Positions 1 to 6,972 are shown, numbered from the stretch's first letter. The stretch is DNA of 10,580 nt from JASFQI01 sp050115555 (GCA_050115555.1 JASFQI010000157.1:1-10580); one strand, 5' to 3'. Numbers and translations: made by a program. Notes: generated by a model from the sequence alone, not told the origin.

Positions 1-801
1 CGCGAATAATCCAGCATAAAAATCACCAACCATTTTTTCTAAGTTTTTTCTTTTTGAATCATACCATTGCTTTTTACCAGCAACATAAGTCTCTATAGAA
101 AGACATAAAGTTCCATCAGGTATGGATCGATATCTCCCAAGTCGATTATTGGCAGGATACCTTTTAATGAATTGATTCTCTCTGTTCGTGAGTGCATAAG
201 AAACGTTCCTTGATTTTTCTTTTAGCTTAATGCTGATTATGCTTTCACCAATTTTAATGCCTGTTCGCGGCTCTTTTCCCCATGAATTTGTTATGATTTC
301 ATTCCCTCCTTTTTCAATTTCTCTAAAAAGGGCATTCATAATCAATAATGAGCGCTTAAGAGAATCAGGCCCTACATAAATATGGAGGCATTTTTCATTT
401 GGTTTAATTAGACCATATTCATTGGGCTGCTTGTCTTTCAGTATTTGATATGTCTGATGAATCAACGGATGTGGGTTTGTAAGGACTTTAGGAACTTTAA
501 TATATGGTATTTCGATATTTTCTAATATCTTTTTTTCTTTATGCCGACCTTGGTCCTTTCCTCTAAGTACATGTGTACGTGGAGCATTTCTGTTAATTTT
601 TGGCAATCGTGGCGGTGGATTGGTTCGAACTCCATTTTGTACCTTTGCCCAATATCCCATTGGAGGAGTTGGGACATTCAATTTTTTACAGATTTTTTTC
701 AGGGCCACATCTGAAATACCGTATTCTGCAGCTACCTTCGTAACAGGAGTCTTCCAGACCATCTTATATAGCTCTTCTCTCTCAATGAGCTTTTGATCCA
801 C
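1..801 (-). CDS. Partial uncharacterised protein downstream of the integrase, running off the left edge
   Basis: An open frame of 267 codons reaches the window edge without a stop. I chose the GTG at 799-801 because GGAGG (808-812) lies 6 nt before it. An in-frame ATG at 829-831 shares its A with the integrase stop (TAATG) but has no Shine-Dalgarno. Residues about 11-52 (ELYKMVWKTPVTKVAAEYG, then SDVALKKICKKL, then a PPMGYWAK motif) look like a helix-turn-helix followed by a Pro/Gly/Trp signature. I recall this pattern from uncharacterised proteins on mobile elements, but cannot name a family. A basic, proline-rich stretch follows (about 60-100), then a mixed alpha/beta region. No membrane segment or signal peptide is seen. 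The gene is AT-rich, unlike the chromosomal genes to the right, which fits cargo of an integrative element co-transcribed with the integrase. The function is unknown; DNA binding is only an inference from the N-terminus. Confidence 0.75.
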   Translation of the reverse strand, partial: MDQKLIEREELYKMVWKTPVTKVAAEYGISDVALKKICKKLNVPTPPMGYWAKVQNGVRTNPPPRLPKINRNAPRTHVLRGKDQGRHKEKKILENIEIPYIKVPKVLTNPHPLIHQTYQILKDKQPNEYGLIKPNEKCLHIYVGPDSLKRSLLIMNALFREIEKGGNEIITNSWGKEPRTGIKIGESIISIKLKEKSRNVSYALTNRENQFIKRYPANNRLGRYRSIPDGTLCLSIETYVAGKKQWYDSKRKNLEKMVGDFYAGLFA

Positions 802-830
802 TGTGATCCTCCGCTGATTAATAATCCCCA

Positions 831-2528
831 TTATTTAGCGATGTACTTGCTCTGCTTTATGTGATCCAAGGAAAAGCCCACCTCAAGTTTCTCGACTGCT
901 TCCTTTAGGGTTTGCGGTCTGTACCTTTTCCCGTACCTCCCCATAGTGATGTTGCCGACGGAGTGCCCTGCAAGCTCAGAAATTAAGGTGTCGTTGACTG
1001 TTGTGTCCTGCTTGAGCCTGTTGATGAAGGTGTGTCTGAAACTGTGGAAAACTTTTTTCCCTCCCTCCGCATCAATGCCACAGCGTTCCTTGTACCTTGC
1101 GAACCATTTCGTAACGGTCTGACCGTAGCCGTCCCGACGGCGCGTCAATTCAGGGAAGAGCCGAGTTTCACCCTTGCGACGGAGTGATTCAACGTACTGC
1201 AGAAAAGCGAGTTCATTGAGCAGAAAGGAGTGGATGGGTACAAGCCTTACAGAGGAGGGCGTTTTCACTTTCTTCTCCTCCTTGTCGTTGACATCGATCA
1301 CCCAGACGCCCTCCACGTCTCTGATATCCTCAAGGTGAAGCTGTGCGAGTTCCTCAAGCCGACAACCGGTGAAATACGCCAGTAGAGGCATCCAGAACGC
1401 GTAGGAGTGCTTATGGTCATCTTCGAGGTAGTCCGGGCTACATAGAAGTTTCTTCAAGTCCTGGTCATCGAACTCTGCCCGATACTCATAATCGCGCTTG
1501 CCTTCTGGCAGCTTACCCACTGTCGGTTTGCGTAGGATGTAGCCGTTGTCCTCCGCGTAGCTGAGCAGGGCACCGAAGCGCCTCAGGTGCTTGTTGATGG
1601 TCGTCGTCGACATCGGTTTGTCAACGTCCATTTCCAGGATTTCCTGAGGGCTCAAATCTCGGTACTTAGGAGACTTCTTCATGTTGGGAGGAAGCCTCAT
1701 GAGGCTTTCCTTGTAATCCCGCATGATTTTAGTGTCGATGGATCTAATGGGGAGGTTGCCGAAAAGGTCAACGAACAAGTCGTAAATGGCAAGGTTTTCC
1801 GCTAAAGTCTTCTCAGTCCAACCCTCACCGCTCATCTTTTCATTTACGTAGTGCTCAATAACGTGAGAGAGAGGGTAGGACTCCTCTTCCTTCTCTTGAG
1901 CATCAGCCTGCGATGGACGGGTATTGGCGACTTGCAGGTCCTCGGAGTAGTCGCCTACGGTCCTCCTTTGTTCCTCATGAAGGTAGCGGACTATCACCTT
2001 CATCATCTCGCGGCAAAGCCATTTGTATAGGTCGGAGGAGGGATCAGCCTCGAACTCTCGTTCGGCGAGGAATTCCTCCACTGCTGGCTTTGCGCGGCCA
2101 TACTGGAGGCGTGCAAGGTCCTCCCTGAAGTCGGACTCAAGGTAACCGAGCATCTCGACTCGGGCCTGAATGGGGTCTTCATCTTCATCGTGTCCCACCC
2201 AGATCGGATGAATTCCAAATGCTCTATCTTCCTCAGCCTCCTCAAGGGTCTTCCTGAGGTGTTCTTCAAGCATTCCTTTGATCTCTGCCTTGCTTGGCTG
2301 TGTCATGCCTACCTGCCTCCTTCTGAGCCTTCTGAAGAGGGCTTGGACGAATGCTGCCATCCTCCGCGCCCTGTACTTTGCTTCACCGATGGCCCCCGTT
2401 CTGAGGGAATATTTCAACTCTCGTAGGCCCACCGTCTCCCTCAGGTCTTTTGGGACGACCATACGGAAGCAGTAGGAATGGCGGGTGCGAACTACATAGG
2501 AAGGAGACCTAAACGAAAAGGCTTCCAT
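831..2528 (-). CDS. Tyrosine recombinase (site-specific integrase) of an ssrA-integrated element
   Basis: This 565-residue tyrosine recombinase presumably integrates and excises the element at the 3' end of ssrA. Residues about 6-46 (SYVVRTRHSYCFRMVVPKDLR) match the N-terminal segment seen in large integrases (DUF6538-like, from memory). A long charged helical region follows to about 215. The SAM-like core-binding domain is about 218-335 and the catalytic domain about 350-550. The catalytic set is complete: R390 (TGCRLEEL), K422 as the likely hairpin lysine, H495 and R498 (HSFRHT), H522 (AGHSV) and the nucleophile Y532 (MGRYGK). I chose the ATG at 2526-2528 because GAGG (2535-2538) lies 6 nt upstream. 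A GTG at 2538-2540 would add four residues but overlaps that Shine-Dalgarno. The gene follows ssrA by 84 nt in the same orientation, and its ribosome site lies inside a predicted hairpin (2516-2584). Family assignment is secure; the substrate site is inferred from position. Confidence 0.95.
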   Translation of the reverse strand: MEAFSFRSPSYVVRTRHSYCFRMVVPKDLRETVGLRELKYSLRTGAIGEAKYRARRMAAFVQALFRRLRRRQVGMTQPSKAEIKGMLEEHLRKTLEEAEEDRAFGIHPIWVGHDEDEDPIQARVEMLGYLESDFREDLARLQYGRAKPAVEEFLAEREFEADPSSDLYKWLCREMMKVIVRYLHEEQRRTVGDYSEDLQVANTRPSQADAQEKEEESYPLSHVIEHYVNEKMSGEGWTEKTLAENLAIYDLFVDLFGNLPIRSIDTKIMRDYKESLMRLPPNMKKSPKYRDLSPQEILEMDVDKPMSTTTINKHLRRFGALLSYAEDNGYILRKPTVGKLPEGKRDYEYRAEFDDQDLKKLLCSPDYLEDDHKHSYAFWMPLLAYFTGCRLEELAQLHLEDIRDVEGVWVIDVNDKEEKKVKTPSSVRLVPIHSFLLNELAFLQYVESLRRKGETRLFPELTRRRDGYGQTVTKWFARYKERCGIDAEGGKKVFHSFRHTFINRLKQDTTVNDTLISELAGHSVGNITMGRYGKRYRPQTLKEAVEKLEVGFSLDHIKQSKYIAK

Positions 2529-2584
2529 TTTCAACCTCACTTTGTGCAGGACAAGTGGACAAGGTCGAAAACTGGAAGCCTTTT
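2516..2584 (-). promoter_or_regulatory. Long hairpin covering the integrase ribosome site and start codon; possible ssrA terminator
   Basis: On the minus-strand transcript AAAAGGCUUCCA (2584-2573) pairs perfectly with UGGAAGCCUUUU (2527-2516). After one bulged G (2572) the helix continues with UUUUC/GAAAA and then six more pairs, two of them G-U. This gives 23 pairs closing a 22-nt loop (2539-2560). The 3' arm contains the integrase GAGG (2535-2538) and ATG (2526-2528). The arm ends in UUUU followed by CGUUU, so it also resembles an intrinsic terminator for ssrA read-through. Pairing is seen directly; both roles are inferred. Confidence 0.6.
2549..2563. repeat. Two direct GGACAAG repeats, 8-bp period, between ssrA and the integrase
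   Basis: GGACAAG occurs at 2549-2555 and again at 2557-2563, mostly in the loop of the hairpin at the integrase start. Short direct repeats next to an attachment site can be arm-type integrase or excisionase sites, but two copies are weak evidence. Confidence 0.3.
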
Positions 2585-2612
2585 ATCTAAATCTGCAATG
2601 ATTTCAGTTAGT

Positions 2613-2645
2613 TGGTGGAGGCGGGGGGAGTCGAACCCCCGTCCG
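2613..2645 (-). other. Putative attachment-site half at the 3' end of ssrA
   Basis: The T-arm and acceptor 3' strand of tmRNA lie here, directly against an integrase gene and a region of different composition. Tyrosine recombinases commonly use the 3' ends of tRNA and tmRNA genes and restore the RNA sequence. The mature ...CCACCA end is intact, as expected after such integration. The core cannot be delimited, because the matching copy at the far end of the element is outside the window. Confidence 0.5.
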
Positions 2646-2845
2646 GAAATATTCCACTTAAGCGTCTACATGCATATCCCGATATCGTGTTTTCGCTCCG
2701 GGGGTTCCTACCGGGCAAGGTCGCCCCAGTGCTATCCTGTGAAAGCGTTCGCCTCGTCAACGCACAGGAGCAGGGACTCGGCTATCCTGCTAAGTCGGCG
2801 CCCTTATCGAATCCGCAGGAAGGAAACGGAAGGACGGTAGCCGTC

Positions 2846-2878
2846 TTAAGCGGCTACGGCGTACGCATAATCGTCTGC
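2846..2878 (-). other. tmRNA tag-peptide reading frame (ADDYAYAVAA, UAA stop)
   Basis: The resume codon is GCA at 2876-2878, preceded by ACAGAC. Ten codons follow, ending at UAA (2846-2848). The C-terminal AVAA end fits the AA-ending signal recognised by ClpXP-type proteases in other bacteria. The frame is contained within ssrA. Confidence 0.9.
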
Positions 2879-2997
2879 GTCTGTGTTATTCCCACCCGTT
2901 TTACGAGCGGATGGAACCTCGGCATGCAGCTTAAACTTCCATATCCCCGTCGAACCCGTTACGCCCCCATAGGGTAGTTCTTCAGGCAGGAAAGCTA

Positions 2998-3033
2998 TAA
3001 AAGCATTATAATCATCTCAGACGTGTTCGTCAA
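2998..3033 (-). promoter_or_regulatory. Near-consensus sigma-70 promoter of ssrA
   Basis: On the minus strand TTGACG (3028-3033) and TATAAT (3005-3010) are separated by exactly 17 nt. The -35 box overlaps the smpB stop codon (3030-3032). Initiation about 7 nt past the -10 box would give a leader of roughly 30 nt ahead of the mature tmRNA 5' end, for removal by RNase P. The promoter fits an abundant stable RNA and may drive read-through toward the integrase. Confidence 0.8.
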
Positions 3034-3485
3034 TGATCTCCTCTCTTTCGGGCCTGGTCCATCTCCCGCTTGAGCTCCTTCTCTTTGAGGCTTCTGCGCT
3101 TGTCCACCTTGCGCTTCCCCCGGGCCAGGGCAATCTCGACCTTGGCCCAGTTTCCAGAGAAGTAAACCTTGAGCGGGATCAGGGAGTACCCCTTTTCCTT
3201 GGTCTTTCCCGTGAGCCGTTTGAGCTCCCGACGACTGAGCAGGAGCTTTCGCTTGCGGGTCGGCTCCAGGCTCACGTGCCGGGCAAAGGGGTACGGCGAG
3301 ATGTGCATGTTGTAGAGCCAGGCCTCGCCGTTTTGAATCCGCGCATAGCTGTCCACGAGGTTGGCACGCCCATCCCTGAGCGATTTCACCTCCGGGCCTT
3401 TGAGGACCAGCCCGGCCTCGAAGACCTCGTCTAGAAAAAACTCATGCGAGGCCTTTCGGTTCTGGCAGACAATGCGCTTGCTCAT
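3030..3485 (-). CDS. smpB: SsrA-binding protein SmpB
   Basis: SmpB binds the tRNA-like domain of tmRNA and places it in the A site of stalled ribosomes. At 151 residues the protein is of normal family length. It shows the OB-fold family signatures NRKASHEFFLDE (about 9-20), then GLVLKGPEVKSLRDGRANL (25-43), the MHISPY segment (60-65), EKGYSLIPLKVYF (97-109) and WAKVEIALARGKRKVDKR (113-130). The basic C-terminal tail (KEKELKREMDQARKRGDH) is the part known to enter the mRNA channel. Its gene sits directly upstream of ssrA, so both partners of the system are adjacent. The stop codon overlaps the -35 box of the ssrA promoter. The ATG at 3483-3485 has only a weak upstream purine stretch. It follows ptsI by 31 nt. 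Confidence 0.97.
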   Translation of the reverse strand: MSKRIVCQNRKASHEFFLDEVFEAGLVLKGPEVKSLRDGRANLVDSYARIQNGEAWLYNMHISPYPFARHVSLEPTRKRKLLLSRRELKRLTGKTKEKGYSLIPLKVYFSGNWAKVEIALARGKRKVDKRRSLKEKELKREMDQARKRGDH

Positions 3486-3516
3486 AGGGACTCGTTCCGG
3501 GGCCTTTGCCCTGTTC

Positions 3517-5280
3517 TCAGGCTGCCGTGCCGACCGCCTTTTCCAGGTGACCGTTCTTCGCGCGCATGAACTCGCGCACCTCCTGCGAGGTGCTCAAACG
3601 AAAGACCTGTTTCACCTCGACTTCAGCCTGCTCCGCGGACAGGGACCGAATCACGTGCTTGACCGCGGGGATGCTTCCGGCGTTCATGCTGAGCTCTTGC
3701 AGCCCCAGCCCCACCAGGATGGGAGCGCACAGCGCGTCGCCCGCCATCTCGCCGCACAGGGCGACCTCGATGCCCGCGGCCCTTCCGGCCTGGATCACGT
3801 CCCGGATCATTCGCAGGACGGCCGGGTGAAACGGCTGGTACATGTAGGCCACGTGCTCGTTGATGCGGTCGATCGCCAGCGCGTACTGGATGAGATCGTT
3901 CGTACCGATGCTAAAGAAGTCCACGTGTCGGGCCAGGAGATCCGCTACGGTGACCGCTGAGGGGACCTCGATCATGATCCCCACCTTGATGCTCGGGTCA
4001 AAGGCCAGGCCTTCCTGATCCAGATCCTCCATGGCCTCGTTGAGAGCTTCCCGAGCGTCCAGCACCTCCTGAAGTCCCGAGATCATGGGAAACATGAGGC
4101 GGACATGCCCGAAGGCGCTGGCCCGCAGAATCGCCCGAAGCTGGCGCCGGAAGATCCTCTTCTCCTTGAGGCAGAAGCGAATGGCGCGCAGCCCCAGGGC
4201 CGGGTTCATCTCGTCGGAAAGTGACAAAACTGAGGAGAACTTGTCGCCCCCCAGATCCACGGTCCGAATCGTCACCGGCTGCGGGGCAAGGATCTCGGCA
4301 ACCTCTTTATAGTCCTCGAACATCTCTTCCTCGGTGGGCAGATCCCGGCTTCGAAGGAACAGGAACTCGGTCCGGTACAAACCGATGCCCTCAGCGCCGT
4401 GGTCCCTGGCCACGGCCACCTCTTCCAGGAACTCGATGTTCGCACGGACCGTGATGCACCGCCCGTCCACGGTCTCGGCAGGCAGATGACTCAGGCGAAG
4501 GATGCTCGACTCTCGCCTTTCGTGCTCGAGCTGCTTTTCCTGGTACGCGATGAGAGTCTCATCGTCCGGATTGATGATGACCTCACCGGTGTTGCCGTCC
4601 ACGATGAGAAGCGTTCCGTCCGGGATGGTCTGCGTAGCCGTTTCCAGTGCCACCACGGCAGGAATCTTGAGGGACTGGGCCATGATGGCCGTATGGGACG
4701 TACGCCCGCCCACGTCCGTGATGAACCCCATCACCTTGCCGATGTTCATCTCGCTGGTGTCCACCGGCGACAGGTCGTGGGCCACGATGATGACCCGCTC
4801 CTCGATCTCGGCCAGATTGTCCGGTTCCTTCCCGGACAGGTTTCGAAGGATGCGCTGGGCCATGTTGTCCACATCGTGGATGCGCTCGCGGATGTAAGCG
4901 TCCTCGATCTGCTCGAAGAGCTTGTGAATGCGCTGCACCGATTTCTTGAGAGCCCACTCCGCGTTGATCTTCTCCTCCAGAATGGTCTGGACCGTGGCCT
5001 CGCTGAGCATGCTGTCATCGAGGATCATCAGATGGGTGTCCAGGATGAAGCCGTGGGCCTGAAGGGACTCGGGCAGACTGTTTCGCAGGGTCCCGATGTG
5101 CTCCTTGGTGGTGCGAAGGGCCTCGCGAAACCGATCCACCTCGTGGTTCACCTGCCGGTCGCTGATCAGGTACTGGTACAGGATCTTCACACGGGAGCGA
5201 TCAATCACCCTCGCCTTGCCGAAGATGATGCCCGGGGAGACCGGAATGCCCTGCAATTTCTGGTTCTCGTTCGTCGTCAT
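3517..5280 (-). CDS. ptsI: Phosphoenolpyruvate-protein phosphotransferase (PTS Enzyme I)
   Basis: This cytoplasmic enzyme takes phosphate from PEP onto its own histidine and passes it to HPr. The 587 residues are a full-length Enzyme I. The N-terminal HPr-binding and phosphohistidine domains end with GGRTSHTAIMA, where H196 is the phosphorylated residue. The PEP-binding TIM barrel carries YRTEFLFL (302-309), the VDLGGDKF segment (341-348), NPALGLRAIR (359-368), GIMIEVPSAV (434-443), FFSIGTNDLIQY (455-466) and ALCGEMAGD (507-515), with catalytic C509. No key residue is missing. The ATG overlaps the ptsH stop as ATGA, indicating translational coupling. No Enzyme II gene is in the window, so the sugar or regulatory output cannot be read here. 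Confidence 0.97.
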   Translation of the reverse strand: MTTNENQKLQGIPVSPGIIFGKARVIDRSRVKILYQYLISDRQVNHEVDRFREALRTTKEHIGTLRNSLPESLQAHGFILDTHLMILDDSMLSEATVQTILEEKINAEWALKKSVQRIHKLFEQIEDAYIRERIHDVDNMAQRILRNLSGKEPDNLAEIEERVIIVAHDLSPVDTSEMNIGKVMGFITDVGGRTSHTAIMAQSLKIPAVVALETATQTIPDGTLLIVDGNTGEVIINPDDETLIAYQEKQLEHERRESSILRLSHLPAETVDGRCITVRANIEFLEEVAVARDHGAEGIGLYRTEFLFLRSRDLPTEEEMFEDYKEVAEILAPQPVTIRTVDLGGDKFSSVLSLSDEMNPALGLRAIRFCLKEKRIFRRQLRAILRASAFGHVRLMFPMISGLQEVLDAREALNEAMEDLDQEGLAFDPSIKVGIMIEVPSAVTVADLLARHVDFFSIGTNDLIQYALAIDRINEHVAYMYQPFHPAVLRMIRDVIQAGRAAGIEVALCGEMAGDALCAPILVGLGLQELSMNAGSIPAVKHVIRSLSAEQAEVEVKQVFRLSTSQEVREFMRAKNGHLEKAVGTAA

Positions 5281-5549
5281 TGAGATTCGCCGAAGTTCTG
5301 TTCAAAAAGCTCGCCCAGCTTCTCCATGAACGCCTTCGCGTCCTTTCCCTGCACCCGTACGGTGACCTCCGTCCCCTTGGGGCAGGCCAGAGTCAGAATG
5401 GAAAGGATGCTTCCGCCGTCCACCTCGCTTCCATCCTTGCCCAGGTAAAGCCGCGCGTCGAACTTTCCTGCGAGCTCCACGATCTTTGCCGCGGAGCGCG
5501 CATGAAGTCCGAGCTCGTTTGATATGATATAAGTTTTTTGTAGCTCCAT
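5277..5549 (-). CDS. ptsH: Phosphocarrier protein HPr
   Basis: HPr receives phosphate from Enzyme I and donates it to Enzyme II components. From the ATG at 5547-5549 the protein is 90 residues, the usual HPr length, beginning MELQKTYIISNELGLHARSA. H16 in GLHARSAAKIV is the phosphoacceptor. S47 in GGSILSILTL aligns with the regulatory Ser46 of HPr, so control by an HPr kinase is possible, though no hprK is visible here. The frame is open upstream to a GTG at 5589-5591 that would add 14 residues (TGIRAEKGIYFSR...). I rejected it because the extra part is unlike HPr. Neither start has a good Shine-Dalgarno. The gene overlaps ptsI by 4 nt and follows rsmI by 54 nt. Confidence 0.93.
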   Translation of the reverse strand: MELQKTYIISNELGLHARSAAKIVELAGKFDARLYLGKDGSEVDGGSILSILTLACPKGTEVTVRVQGKDAKAFMEKLGELFEQNFGESQ

Positions 5550-5603
5550 TCTTGAGAAATATATCCCTTTTTCAGCCCTAATTCCAGTCACCTGATCTTC
5601 GGT

Positions 5604-6491
5604 TCAAGGGTTCCGCTGAGAGGCCTTGACGGAAAGGCACATCCTATAAATATGCCTGTACGCGACGCCTTGTTCAAGGGAGAGTTTTCGGGCCACATCC
5701 CTCAAGCTCAGGTCTCCTCTTTGCAACAAGGTTTCGATCCGCTTTCGAAGCTCCGAGTCCTTGGACACATCGACCGTCGGGCCCTCCTCTGCGCCTTCTA
5801 CGAGCACCACGATCTCCCCTCTGGACCGGTCCTCGTGCATCTGCTCGGTCAAACGGCTCAGCGTTCCCCGCAGGGCCTCCTCGTGGACCTTGGTCATCTC
5901 ACGGAACACGACCCCGTTCCGGTCCCCGAGCACAGCACACAGGTCCCGAAGCATGGCCTGAATCCGGTGCGGTGCTTCATAGAACACCAGCGTGCGCGTC
6001 TCCGATGTAAGCTGCTCCAGCTCCCTACGTCTTCGGCCCGGCCGGCTGGACAGGAACCCTGCAAAAAGGAACCCGTCGGATCGAAAGCCAGAAGCCGACA
6101 GCGCCGCTGCGACTGCACACGGTCCGGGGACCGCCCGGACCTGGATACCCTCTTCCCACGCCCGACGGACGAGCCCGGAACCCGGATCAGAGATCCCGGG
6201 CGTGCCGGCGTTTGTCACAAGCGCCACGCAGAGTCCTTCGCGGAGTTTTCGCAGGAGCTCCGGTTCCTTTCGCCGACGGTTATTCTGGTTGTAGGAGGTC
6301 AGGCGCGCTCGAATCTCAAAGTGACGGCACAGCTTTCGCGTGTGCTCGACCCCTTCGGCGGCCACCACATCCACCTCGCCCAGAGTGCGAAGCGCCCGAA
6401 GGGTTATGTCCTCCAGGTTGCCGATGGGCGTGGCCACCACATAAAGCGTTCCGGGAGAGGCATCTTGCGCGTCTTTTCGAGCTCCGGCCAT
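5604..6491 (-). CDS. rsmI: 16S rRNA (cytidine1402-2'-O)-methyltransferase RsmI
   Basis: RsmI methylates the 2'-O of C1402 in the decoding centre of 16S rRNA using SAM. The 295 residues show the tetrapyrrole-methylase fold: GTLYVVATPIGNLEDITLRAL (14-34), AGTPGISDPG (95-104), VRAVPGPCAVAAALSASGF (117-135), and FYEAPHR (169-175). A C-terminal helical domain (about 245-292) is typical of RsmI. Some usually conserved positions differ from the common family pattern as I remember it: AAEGVEHTRK (44-53) where AAEDTRH is usual, a YNQNN segment near 67-71, and N94 before AGTPG where Asp is usual. The methylase signature is otherwise intact, so I expect activity. A GGGGATCCCC palindrome directly precedes the ATG. 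Confidence 0.93.
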   Translation of the reverse strand: MAGARKDAQDASPGTLYVVATPIGNLEDITLRALRTLGEVDVVAAEGVEHTRKLCRHFEIRARLTSYNQNNRRRKEPELLRKLREGLCVALVTNAGTPGISDPGSGLVRRAWEEGIQVRAVPGPCAVAAALSASGFRSDGFLFAGFLSSRPGRRRRELEQLTSETRTLVFYEAPHRIQAMLRDLCAVLGDRNGVVFREMTKVHEEALRGTLSRLTEQMHEDRSRGEIVVLVEGAEEGPTVDVSKDSELRKRIETLLQRGDLSLRDVARKLSLEQGVAYRHIYRMCLSVKASQRNP

Positions 6492-6574
6492 GGGGATCCC
6501 CGTTCCATGCGGTTCAGGGGTTCGCCGGGCAAGCCCGGCTCTCGTCGCCTCCGCTTCCGGGCCTTGCTTTCGCC

Positions 6575-6943
6575 TCAGAAGACCGCTTCAAAAGCGTCCC
6601 GCACCAGCTCCATGCGGTGCCGGTCTCCCTCCACGATCACGGCCACTACGTCGAAGCGGGAACGCGCCTCGGTCTGCCCCCGTTCTTTGAGGTAACGCAG
6701 CGCCACCCGGCTGATCCGTCGCTGCTTGCGCTCGTCCACAGCCGCCTTGGCCTCGCCCATGGGCCCTCCGCGCCTCGTCTTGATCTCCACGAACACCAGG
6801 CAGTCGCCTTCCCGGGCGATCAAGTCGATCTCTCCCAGGGCGCATCGGAAATTCCGCTCGAGCACCCGGTATCCGAGTGCACGCAGGTGCCGGACCGCGA
6901 GGTCCTCGCCGGTCTTTCCGAGGGATAGCCGCCGGTGGGTCAC
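6575..6943 (-). CDS. yraN: YraN family protein (UPF0102, endonuclease-like)
   Basis: This small protein of 122 residues has the whole UPF0102 pattern: LGKTGEDLAVRHLRALGYRV (8-27), N31, GEIDLIAREGDCLVFVEIKTR (37-57), V69, K73, and RFDVVAV (95-101). The G-E-I-D and E-x-K residues correspond to a PD-(D/E)xK nuclease-like core, so DNA binding or cleavage is suspected for the family but its role is not settled. The start is GTG at 6941-6943, with AAGGGGAA some 7 nt upstream. It lies 29 nt after rnhB and 83 nt before rsmI. The pairing with rnhB is common in bacteria. Confidence 0.93.
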   Translation of the reverse strand: MTHRRLSLGKTGEDLAVRHLRALGYRVLERNFRCALGEIDLIAREGDCLVFVEIKTRRGGPMGEAKAAVDERKQRRISRVALRYLKERGQTEARSRFDVVAVIVEGDRHRMELVRDAFEAVF

Positions 6944-6972
6944 AAGCGTTCCCCTTTCCCGGGCCTGCGACT

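Larger units (their letters stand above)
2613..2968 (-). ncRNA. ssrA: Transfer-messenger RNA (tmRNA)
   Basis: tmRNA acts with SmpB to rescue stalled ribosomes and to append a degradation tag. The ends were set from the acceptor stem: 5' GGGGGCG (2968-2962) pairs with CGCCUCC, followed by ACCA ending at 2613. This gives 356 nt. The third pair is G-U, the AlaRS identity element expected of tmRNA. A T-arm with GGGGG/CCCCC around UUCGACU precedes the acceptor strand. The 5' half has the usual UUCGACGGGG segment. The tag frame reads ADDYAYAVAA then UAA. The gene lies just downstream of smpB with its own promoter. The CCA is encoded. The gene is intact although an integrative element sits against its 3' end. 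Confidence 0.97.

Noticed and set aside
2478..2977. Plus-strand open frames of about 120 codons across 2478-2977
   Set aside because: They are antisense to ssrA. The WWRRGESNPRP and VEAGGVEPPS strings are the usual false translation of tmRNA/tRNA T-arm and acceptor ends.
4399..5283. 294-codon plus-strand frame
   Set aside because: Antisense to ptsI, an unambiguous full-length gene; the His/Gly/Asp/Leu-rich translation is typical of GC-rich shadow frames.
5550..5591. 14-residue N-terminal extension of HPr from a GTG
   Set aside because: HPr proteins are about 85-90 residues and start just before the first strand; the extension has no family match.
5560..5605. Possible promoter TTGAAC...GAATTA before ptsH
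   Set aside because: The -10 box is poor and the -35 overlaps the rsmI stop by chance; not supportable.
6492..6501. GGGGATCCCC palindrome touching the rsmI ATG as an operator
   Set aside because: A single 10-bp palindrome in GC-rich DNA with no second copy or flanking promoter; too weak to call.
6524..6539. Palindrome GCCGGGC-AA-GCCCGGC between yraN and rsmI as a terminator
   Set aside because: No U-tract on either strand and it lies within a tightly spaced co-directional gene run; probably a chance GC-rich palindrome or minor mRNA hairpin.
5652..6695. 347-codon plus-strand frame
   Set aside because: Runs opposite rsmI and yraN, both clear family members; no recognisable domain in the translation.
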